This document shows positions 1 to 5,105 of a DNA stretch of 5,105 bases, piece after piece. The DNA comes from an uncultured Clostridia bacterium. Lineage in GTDB: Bacteria > Bacillota_A > Clostridia > Christensenellales > Borkfalkiaceae. The notes beneath the pieces are model-generated. The model worked only from the letters and a program-made list of their open reading frames with translations, had not been told where the DNA came from and made no database searches. The position numbers and the translations under genes are program-made. Position 1 is the first letter of the stretch; every line of letters starts with the position of its first letter. The DNA lies in assembly GCA_934292955.1 (NCBI GenBank), contig CAKQXZ010000116.1:1-5105 (forward strand), in the 5' to 3' direction.

Positions 1-110
1 CTTCAATCAGTTATACGGGCATAAACGAATCCATAAACAGTCATCTGCTCGTTTACGCAGCCGAAAAATCGCGTATTACCGGAAAAACCATAGAACTTGA
101 TAAGGAGTAA
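1..110 (+). CDS. C-terminal end of an unidentified upstream protein (5' truncated)
   Basis: The third frame is open from the window edge to a TAA at 108-110 and gives 35 residues ending ...GKTIELDKE. The other two forward frames stop at 22-24 (frame 1) and 98-100 (frame 2). This frame is preferred because its stop sits three bases before the next start and because the Shine-Dalgarno of the next gene lies within its last codons, which is typical of operon junctions. The residues alternate polar and hydrophobic stretches (SISYTGI, HLLVYAAE, KTIELD), which would suit closing beta strands of an extracellular or enzyme beta-sandwich domain. That is only an impression. No family can be assigned from so short a piece. 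Confidence 0.6.
   Translation, partial: SISYTGINESINSHLLVYAAEKSRITGKTIELDKE
102..107 (+). promoter_or_regulatory. Shine-Dalgarno site that fixes the GTG start at 114
   Basis: AAGGAG lies six bases upstream of GTG at 114-116 and within the last two codons and the approach to the stop of the preceding gene. The arrangement supports the rare GTG as the true start, because translation from there immediately yields a complete lipoprotein signal peptide. The overlap of the ribosome site with the upstream coding end suggests translational coupling between the two genes. Confidence 0.75.
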
Positions 111-113
111 ACA

Positions 114-1517
114 GTGAAGAGATTTTTAATCGTTTTATTATGTTTTATCACCGTATTCTGCGCGGTTTCGTGCCACGGTAATGATTCATCTGTAACCTAC
201 GGCGAAGAAGTTCCCGTATATACGAGCGATAAGCAGTTTTACATCGGAATGTGGATAGGCGTTCCGGATTCGGTAAAGTCTTATACTTCCGAAGGAAACG
301 TCGTTCCGGGCTCGACAAGGCGGCTTACCGACGAAGAGTTCGATAAGCAGTATAAGTTTATAAAGGAAGCGGGCTTTACCCATGCCGAAGGCGGGTATGC
401 GGAAAAGAGCGACGCCTACAATTTACGAGCACTCGCCGCCGCCGAAAAGTACGGAATAAAGCAGTATATCCAGAACGACGAAATCAACGCTTACCTTACG
501 AATACAACGCTTTCAGAAGAAGAAGTCGAGCGGAATTTAAGAACGATATCGGCTAAATTTACGGCCTATTCTTCCTTTGCCGGGCTCAAGGTAAGGGATG
601 AACCCGCTTTAGGCGAAATCAAGAATTATTCGGTTGCAAAGCAAAGATTCGATAAAGTTTTCGGTAAAGATAAAATATTTTACATGAATCTTCTGCCTGT
701 AGTGGCTTCTCCGTCTGCGATAGGTTCCGATTATAAAGCGTATATCCACGAATTTGTAAATCAAATCGGCACCGATTACGTTTCTTACGACCATTATCCG
801 CTTATTTCGAACAAAAATGGAAATCAGATTATAGAAAACTTTCTTTTCAACATGAAACTCGTAAAGCAGGCTGCGCCCGAAAAGGATATGTGGACGTTTT
901 TGCAAAGCATGCAGTACGGCTCGAGTAACCGCGCGCTCGAAAGCAGTGCGGACGCGACTTTTCAGGTTTACAGTTTTCTCGCTATGGGCGGAACCGGCAT
1001 TCAATGGTTTTGCTATTGGAGCCCGCCGCCTTACGACGGAGCAACCCGTTTCGGCGTTGCGTGCGTCGATCGCGACGGTAGTTTGTCGCCTGCGTACGAT
1101 TACGTTAAAACGGCGAATCTCGAAATAAAAGGTCTTGAAAATATCTATTTCAATTTCGATTGGCAGGGCGCAATGCCTTTGATCGGCAGCAAAAACGATA
1201 ACGGCGGAGAAAATAAGAATTTTAACTATCTTCTCGACACCGCAATCAAATCGCACGACAGAATAAAGTCTGTCAAGGTTGAACAGGATACGCTTATGGG
1301 CGTATTTAAGGATAAAAACAACCGCGATGGCTTTATGGTCGTTAACTTTGCCGAACCGAGTGCGGGTATTTCGGATAAAGCCGAGTTTACTTTCAACGAT
1401 TGTACCCGCGCGATAGTCGTTAAAAACGGCGTTCAGACGGTGGTTGACTGTAAAAACGGCAAATTAACGCTCGATCTGCCGAGCGGTGCGGGATATTTTG
1501 TAATACCGTTAAAATAA
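114..1517 (+). CDS. Surface lipoprotein with glycoside-hydrolase-like TIM barrel (clan GH-A-like, substrate unknown)
   Basis: A 467-residue exported protein. Residues 1-19 form a basic then hydrophobic signal peptide ending in AVSC, so Cys20 is the likely lipidated residue anchoring the protein outside the membrane. A TIM-barrel region follows at about 41-345. It opens with FYIGMWIGVPDS and IKEAGFTH (83-90), the usual first strand and helix of GH42/GH5-like barrels. It continues with GLKVRDEP (157-164), where Glu163 is the likely acid/base residue, then FYMNLLP (189-195), DYVSYDHYPL (221-230), WTFLQSMQYG (260-269) and GGTGIQWFCYWSPP (292-305). Residues about 385-467 (GVFKD, GFMVVNF, GAGYFVIPL) look like the C-terminal beta sandwich common in such enzymes. 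I recognise this motif series from poorly characterised gut-bacterial proteins, often annotated as hypothetical or beta-galactosidase-like. The beta-7 position shows Gln264/Gln267 rather than an obvious Glu, so catalysis is not assured. It lies directly upstream of a sugar ABC binding protein, which suggests it acts on the same glycan. Confidence 0.8.
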   Translation: MKRFLIVLLCFITVFCAVSCHGNDSSVTYGEEVPVYTSDKQFYIGMWIGVPDSVKSYTSEGNVVPGSTRRLTDEEFDKQYKFIKEAGFTHAEGGYAEKSDAYNLRALAAAEKYGIKQYIQNDEINAYLTNTTLSEEEVERNLRTISAKFTAYSSFAGLKVRDEPALGEIKNYSVAKQRFDKVFGKDKIFYMNLLPVVASPSAIGSDYKAYIHEFVNQIGTDYVSYDHYPLISNKNGNQIIENFLFNMKLVKQAAPEKDMWTFLQSMQYGSSNRALESSADATFQVYSFLAMGGTGIQWFCYWSPPPYDGATRFGVACVDRDGSLSPAYDYVKTANLEIKGLENIYFNFDWQGAMPLIGSKNDNGGENKNFNYLLDTAIKSHDRIKSVKVEQDTLMGVFKDKNNRDGFMVVNFAEPSAGISDKAEFTFNDCTRAIVVKNGVQTVVDCKNGKLTLDLPSGAGYFVIPLK

Positions 1518-1529
1518 AAAACCGTCGAT

Positions 1530-1553
1530 CGGGGATTACAAATAAAATCCCTG
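1530..1553 (+). other. Intergenic hairpin between the glycosidase-like and binding-protein genes
   Basis: GGGATT at 1532-1537 is complementary to AATCCC at 1546-1551 around an eight-base A-rich loop. The stem extends outward by a G-U pair (1531/1552) and a C-G pair (1530/1553), giving about eight pairs. No run of T follows, since the next bases are CGGCAGG, so this is not a standard intrinsic terminator. In sugar ABC operons a structure just upstream of the binding-protein gene can protect or mark a processed transcript, allowing more binding protein than its neighbours. That role here is inference. Confidence 0.4.
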
Positions 1554-1593
1554 CGGCAGGTTTACAGAATAATACTTACGGGAGAAAATAATT

Positions 1594-3084
1594 ATGTTAA
1601 AAAAACTTTTTTGTTTGCTATTGGCATTGACTGTCTGCATAGGCGCGTCGGCGTGTCGCAGACGTGACGACGATTCAAGCGGCGGCAATATCGAAACAGG
1701 CGATATAGCCGAAGGTGTAACTATTTCCGAAAACGGGAAAGAAGTTTATTTCGGCGATAGCAAAGACGGCAAAAAGCGTATTAAAATCGCCTTTGCCGAT
1801 ACGGGTTACGGCAGCGACTGGCTGAAAGTAATCGGTTCGCATTTCGTAAAGGAAAATCCCGAATACTGGATTTACCTCGACGGCGACCCGGGGCTTACCG
1901 AACTTGTGTCCACGCAACTTTCTACCGGCTACGGGCTTCCCGATATTTATATGCCTTTGGGTTCGCTCTGGCAGAGTTACGCGCTTAACGACTGGATGGA
2001 AGAACTTTCCGACGTTTACAATCAGAAACCCGACGGCGAAAGCGGCAAAACCATATACGAAAAAATGGATCCGTCCTGGCAGGATTATTGCACCGCGCTT
2101 AACGGCGGAGAATACGGGAAATACGTCTTTCCTTGGGCGCAGACCATCACCGGTATAGTCTATAACGAAGCGCTTTTCGAAAAATACGGGTGGAGCATTC
2201 CCACTACAAACGAAGAACTTATCGCCCTGTGCAAAAAGATAAAGACCGATACGAACAATAAAGTCGCGCCGTTCGTTTATCCCGGTAAAATCAAAGGTTA
2301 CTTTGATTTTATGGGCATGACGTACTGGTTGCAGGCTTCGGGCGTAGACGGCTTAAAAGAGTTCTATCGGTTCGAATCGGTAGAAGTTTACAATTATAAT
2401 CAGCAGCCGGGCAGCGGTAAACTGCAGGCACTCGAAGCGTTCACCGAAGTTTTCGGTCCCGACGCAAGTTATTCGCTTAAAGGCTCCATGAGTTTAAGCC
2501 ATACCGAAGCGCAACTCGCATTCCTTAACGGTCAGGCTGCAATGACTATCAACGGCAGTTGGCTTGAGCGCGAAATGATAGACGACCTTAAAACGTCGTC
2601 TGCAAAAATGCGTATGATGCCGTTCCCGAGCATCGAATCCGCGCAGAAAGACGAAAACGGCAATTATATCAAAGTAAACTACGGCGCGGTTCCCGATTAC
2701 ATGTTTATTCCTAAGGCTGCACCCGAAAAAGACGGCGCAAAGAAATTCCTTGCGTTCACGGCGAAAGACGAAATGCTTTGTCTGTTTGCAAAATACACGG
2801 GTTCTCCCAGACCTTTCGAATGCGATTACGGCGAAACGGTTTCCGGGCTTTCCGACTTCGTTCAGGACTGTTTCAGAATAAGGGGCGAATCGGTTTATTA
2901 TTTCCCGTCGTCCAAAAGCCCGCTGTATGTAAAAAATTATGTTCAGCCGTGGTATACGGGCAATCCTTATATCGGTCTTGTCAACGGGCCCGATAAAGAC
3001 GGTTATACTCCGAGCCGCTATATAAGAATGCAATATCAGGAAGCGAAAGCAAGCTGGAATAACTGGATGTCCGAAATCTCTTAA
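1594..3084 (+). CDS. Extracellular solute-binding lipoprotein, family 1 (sugar ABC importer)
   Basis: A 496-residue lipoprotein that would capture a sugar or oligosaccharide outside the membrane and deliver it to an ABC permease. Residues 1-20 are a signal peptide with lipobox ASAC, placing the lipid on Cys21, followed by an Asp/Ser/Gly-rich linker (about 25-60). The family 1 (MalE/UgpB-like, SBP_bac_1) pattern is clear. It includes KIAFADTGYGSDWLKVI (64-80), STQLSTGYGLPDIYM (106-120), a TGIVYNEALFEKYGW hinge segment (186-200) followed by PTTNEELIALCKKIK, AQLAFLNGQAAMTINGSWL (306-324), and GAVPDYMFIPKAAPEKDGAKKFLAF (364-388). Aromatic residues such as Trp126, Trp181, Trp245 and Trp453 could stack against sugar rings. 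The ATG has a GGGAG ribosome site nine bases upstream. The permease gene starts 11 bases after the stop. Length is somewhat above a typical 420-450 residues, mostly from the linker and C-terminal part. The ligand cannot be named. Confidence 0.95.
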   Translation: MLKKLFCLLLALTVCIGASACRRRDDDSSGGNIETGDIAEGVTISENGKEVYFGDSKDGKKRIKIAFADTGYGSDWLKVIGSHFVKENPEYWIYLDGDPGLTELVSTQLSTGYGLPDIYMPLGSLWQSYALNDWMEELSDVYNQKPDGESGKTIYEKMDPSWQDYCTALNGGEYGKYVFPWAQTITGIVYNEALFEKYGWSIPTTNEELIALCKKIKTDTNNKVAPFVYPGKIKGYFDFMGMTYWLQASGVDGLKEFYRFESVEVYNYNQQPGSGKLQALEAFTEVFGPDASYSLKGSMSLSHTEAQLAFLNGQAAMTINGSWLEREMIDDLKTSSAKMRMMPFPSIESAQKDENGNYIKVNYGAVPDYMFIPKAAPEKDGAKKFLAFTAKDEMLCLFAKYTGSPRPFECDYGETVSGLSDFVQDCFRIRGESVYYFPSSKSPLYVKNYVQPWYTGNPYIGLVNGPDKDGYTPSRYIRMQYQEAKASWNNWMSEIS

Positions 3085-3095
3085 GGGGAACGATA

Positions 3096-4046
3096 ATGTC
3101 TACAATGCAGACGACTTTACGGAAAAACAGGGGATTAAGCAAGAAGTGGCACAACGCGATTTTCATAATCGTTATGCTTGCAGTTCCCGTCGTGCATTTT
3201 CTCGTGTTTTCCGTTTATCTCAATCTGAATACCGTGTTTTTGTCATTTCAGCACAAAAATACGGACGGCGCATATGTGTTCTGGGAGAATCCGTTTACCA
3301 ACTACGTCAGGTTTTTTAACGAATCTTTTCGGTCTTACAGCGATTTTCCCGCATGCATAGCAAACTCTCTTTTGTACTTCGCGCTGAACGATTTCATTAT
3401 AGTTCCGCTATCGGTCGTTCTCACTTATTTCCTGTATAAAAAGATATTTCTGCACAAGTTTTTCAGAGTGGTATTCTATCTTCCGTGCATAGTTTCCATG
3501 GTCGTTATGGTAATGGTGTACTGCTTTCTGTTCAATCCGCAGATAGGAATAGTCAATCCCATACTCGAAGCGTTGGGACTCGGGCGGCTTATTCCCGAAG
3601 ACGGCTGGATGGCGACGCGCGCGTCGGGTACGGGGCTTATAGTCGGGTATTGCATATGGAGCGGGCTCGGCGGAAACTTCATTCTGTTGTGTTCGGCAAT
3701 GCAGCGTATTCCCGAAGAAATTATCGAAGCGGGCAAACTCGACGGCGTAGGTTTTTACAGGGAACTCGTTTCGATAACCGTTCCGCTTATAGGGACCACT
3801 CTGGCAACCCTTTTCATGATGGGTACAACCGTTATTTTCACATTCTTTTTACAGGTAAAACTTATAACGGGCGGCGAGCATAAAACGGGAACGATAATGT
3901 TCTATATAACCGAAACGGTAAAGGGAAACTCTCACGATTTATCGGGAGCGGCGACGGTCGGAATGATCGTTGCCGTCGTAGGCACGCCTATTGTGCTTGC
4001 AACTCGCTATATTGTCGATAAAGTCTTCCCGTCGTATGAATTTTAA
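3096..4046 (+). CDS. Sugar ABC transporter permease, MalF/UgpA type
   Basis: A 316-residue inner-membrane protein forming half of the channel of a carbohydrate ABC importer. Six hydrophobic segments are visible at about 20-44, 90-114, 123-147, 177-201, 228-254 and 285-304, with a short basic cytoplasmic start and no large periplasmic insert of the Escherichia coli MalF kind. The EAA loop that docks to the ATPase is present as EEIIEAGKLDGVGF (207-220), ending in ITVPL (227-231). The key Gly213, Asp216, Gly217 and Pro230 are in place. The N-terminal half with FRVVFYLPCIVS (123-134) and a C-terminus in FPSYEF match UgpA/MalF-like (LplB-related) members. The ATG at 3096 follows AAGGGG by seven bases; a second ATG at 3105 is possible but less well spaced. 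These importers normally need a second permease (MalG/UgpE type), which does not follow here. The ATPase, often a shared MsmX-like protein in Bacillota, is also absent. Confidence 0.95.
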   Translation: MSTMQTTLRKNRGLSKKWHNAIFIIVMLAVPVVHFLVFSVYLNLNTVFLSFQHKNTDGAYVFWENPFTNYVRFFNESFRSYSDFPACIANSLLYFALNDFIIVPLSVVLTYFLYKKIFLHKFFRVVFYLPCIVSMVVMVMVYCFLFNPQIGIVNPILEALGLGRLIPEDGWMATRASGTGLIVGYCIWSGLGGNFILLCSAMQRIPEEIIEAGKLDGVGFYRELVSITVPLIGTTLATLFMMGTTVIFTFFLQVKLITGGEHKTGTIMFYITETVKGNSHDLSGAATVGMIVAVVGTPIVLATRYIVDKVFPSYEF

Positions 4047-4050
4047 ATTA

Positions 4051-4066
4051 AGTGCAAACGCACTAT
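4051..4066 (+). promoter_or_regulatory. Small palindrome overlapping a cre/LacI-operator-like sequence
   Basis: AGTGC (4051-4055) and GCACT (4060-4064) form a perfect five-base inverted repeat around AAAC. The overlapping 14-mer TGCAAACGCACTAT (4053-4066) matches the catabolite-responsive element pattern TGNAANCGNWNNCA at seven of nine defined positions, failing only in the last two. It sits immediately before the ribosome site of the next gene, where a LacI-family repressor or CcpA could act as a roadblock. It could equally be a small mRNA hairpin or chance. No promoter boxes were convincingly found beside it. Confidence 0.3.
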
Positions 4067-4074
4067 AAAGGAGG
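4067..4074 (+). promoter_or_regulatory. Near-perfect Shine-Dalgarno for the secreted-protein gene
   Basis: AAAGGAGG lies six bases before the ATG at 4081, with an all-A spacer. This is the strongest ribosome site in the window, suggesting that the secreted protein downstream is made in large amounts relative to the permease before it. It also settles the start codon of the truncated gene. Confidence 0.8.
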
Positions 4075-4080
4075 AAAAAA

Positions 4081-5105
4081 ATGAAAAGAACGATAAAGTT
4101 TTTGGCTTTGGTTTCAGCCTTTGCCATAGGTTTATCAACTACAGCCACGGTTGCTTTTGCAGCAATCAGAAAGACCGAAGTGCCGCTTTACAGCAATTCG
4201 GGCGTTTTCAACGAAGTTGACTGGACGTATAAAGGCGATACCGCTTCTACGACGTTCAAAAGCAAAATCAAGGGCGACGTAGCCGAACTTAATCCCGTTG
4301 CGTGGGGTGCCGGCTGGCTTTGCCCGTGGAAGCCTGTAAAAATCACCGCAGACGCACCCGCAACGCTTGAATTCGATATTCTCGAAATGAGTCATTTTGC
4401 TATGCGTCCCTGGTTTGGCGCGGGAATGCAGCAGACTTTTGTCGATTTAGCAATTACCCCCGGTACGGGATTTGAAATTATAAACGCGGCTGATTTTAAG
4501 AATGCTGTCGATAACGGCACGGGCGGGTATTATAACGATCGCGAATGTACCGAACCTGCTTCGGGTGATTCCGCTCAAGCGGGTTATAACTGCTGGATAG
4601 GGCTTCTGCCGACGACCGAGAAAGTTCCCAACGGTTACAGACTTAAATTCGAAATCTATTCCGACGGCGTTCTGTACGCAAGCAGAACCAACCTTAACGC
4701 CGACGGCACTCTTTCCGACGTTTGCGAAGACGTTTATGCCAAAGGCTTTTTCCCGCAGGTAACGACCGATACCGAATACTGGTTCGGTATGAACTACTGG
4801 AACGATGCTCCCGTTATTATCGATAATTTTAACGTATACGGCGGCGGATCGGACGCTTGCAGAGTAAACTTTACCGGAACCGCATGGCGTGACAGCGACG
4901 GATCGGGCGCAAATACCGACAAAGTATTCAGCAAAACCGAATTCCTTACGCAGAAAAACATTTCCGAAATTGCCGTTTCCGATTTCGTTTCGGGCGACAG
5001 AATGGTCACCGAAGAAAAAATCAAAGCCGACTCGGTTCTGAATCAAGTTCTTTCGGTTAAAATGTCCGTTAACGTAAGCAAGCTCAACAAAAAAGTCGGC
5101 GTTGC
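4081..5105 (+). CDS. Large secreted protein with lectin/LamG-like beta-sandwich region (3' truncated by the window)
   Basis: The frame is open from the ATG to the window edge, giving 341 residues with no stop. Residues 1 to about 28 form a Sec signal peptide (MKRTIKF, a hydrophobic core, then TVAFA/A) without a lipobox cysteine, so the protein is released or held at the surface by a C-terminal device not seen here. The mature part is rich in Asp, Gly, Thr and aromatic residues. Residues about 33-254 look like one concanavalin/LamG-like beta-sandwich: LEFDI (76-80), WIGLLP (172-177), YRLKFEIYSDGVLYA (186-200), YWFGMNYW (233-240) and a closing VIIDNFNVYG (245-254), a phrase typical of such domains. 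From about 260 (CRVNFTGTAW) a second unit seems to begin and continues off the window. Cysteines at 81, 156, 171, 215 and 260 are notable for a secreted Clostridia-like protein. A role in binding or processing the glycan imported by the upstream transporter is inferred from context. No catalytic motif was recognised. Confidence 0.75.
   Translation, partial: MKRTIKFLALVSAFAIGLSTTATVAFAAIRKTEVPLYSNSGVFNEVDWTYKGDTASTTFKSKIKGDVAELNPVAWGAGWLCPWKPVKITADAPATLEFDILEMSHFAMRPWFGAGMQQTFVDLAITPGTGFEIINAADFKNAVDNGTGGYYNDRECTEPASGDSAQAGYNCWIGLLPTTEKVPNGYRLKFEIYSDGVLYASRTNLNADGTLSDVCEDVYAKGFFPQVTTDTEYWFGMNYWNDAPVIIDNFNVYGGGSDACRVNFTGTAWRDSDGSGANTDKVFSKTEFLTQKNISEIAVSDFVSGDRMVTEEKIKADSVLNQVLSVKMSVNVSKLNKKVGV

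Noticed and set aside
609..1256. A 215-codon open frame on the minus strand inside the glycosidase-like gene
   Set aside because: It lies wholly within a convincing gene, has no good ribosome site that I can see, and its translation has no recognisable domain; it follows from the codon bias of the sense gene.
1518..1593. A promoter in the gap before the binding-protein gene (TTTACA at 1561, TAATAC at 1573)
   Set aside because: No pair of boxes has both acceptable matches and 16-18 base spacing; the one pairing with 17-base spacing would put transcription start on top of the ribosome site.
1599..1612. Seven A, one C, six T at the start of the binding-protein gene, considered as a slippery site or regulatory hairpin
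   Set aside because: It is explained by Leu-Lys-Lys-Leu-Phe codons of the signal peptide; the reading frame is intact through a full-length protein and the A-T stem would be very weak.
868..2736. A shared AAPEKD-coding segment in both the first lipoprotein (near 868) and the binding protein (near 2716), considered as a dispersed repeat
   Set aside because: The match is about 20 bases with mismatches, limited to a common helix-start peptide, and the flanks do not match; coincidence of composition is enough.
2494..3033. A 179-codon minus-strand open frame
   Set aside because: It is antisense to the C-terminal half of the binding protein, whose plus-strand family motifs are unmistakable.
4447..5046. 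A 199-codon minus-strand open frame at the end of the window
   Set aside because: The plus strand here carries an open frame with a strong Shine-Dalgarno, signal peptide and protein-like composition that continues off the window; the minus-strand frame is its shadow.

Overview
The window reads as a stretch of one co-directional carbohydrate-utilisation locus. All convincing genes lie on the + strand with short gaps (3, 76, 11 and 34 bases). The Shine-Dalgarno sites are strong, two genes encode N-terminal lipoprotein signals with a lipobox cysteine, and the ABC importer is a binding lipoprotein plus a MalF/UgpA-type permease with no ATPase gene in view. This fits a Gram-positive, Clostridia-like (Bacillota) organism of moderate GC content, of the kind common in animal gut communities. 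The taxonomic assignment is inference from style only; no marker gene is present.

Layout: (1) bases 1-110, the last 35 codons of an unidentified upstream gene; (2) 114-1517, a lipoprotein with a TIM-barrel, glycoside-hydrolase-like fold carrying an RDEP acid motif; (3) a 76-base gap holding a hairpin without a U-tract; (4) 1594-3084, a family 1 extracellular sugar-binding lipoprotein; (5) 3096-4046, a six-helix sugar ABC permease with a clear EAA loop; (6) a 34-base gap with a small palindrome overlapping a cre/LacI-operator-like sequence and a near-perfect Shine-Dalgarno; (7) 4081 to the window end, an open, truncated gene for a secreted protein that looks built of lectin/LamG-like beta-sandwich units.

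Proposed working model (inference): the surface-anchored enzyme-like lipoprotein and the secreted beta-sandwich protein bind or process a glycan outside the cell. The binding lipoprotein captures the released oligosaccharide, and the permease imports it with a second permease and an ATPase that are not in this window. The substrate cannot be read from the sequence.

I see no CRISPR array, tRNA, rRNA, insertion sequence or defence system, and nothing that clearly amounts to an undescribed system. The points most worth a second look are the absent partner permease, the large secreted protein in its place, and the apparent lack of a beta-7 glutamate in the glycosidase-like protein.
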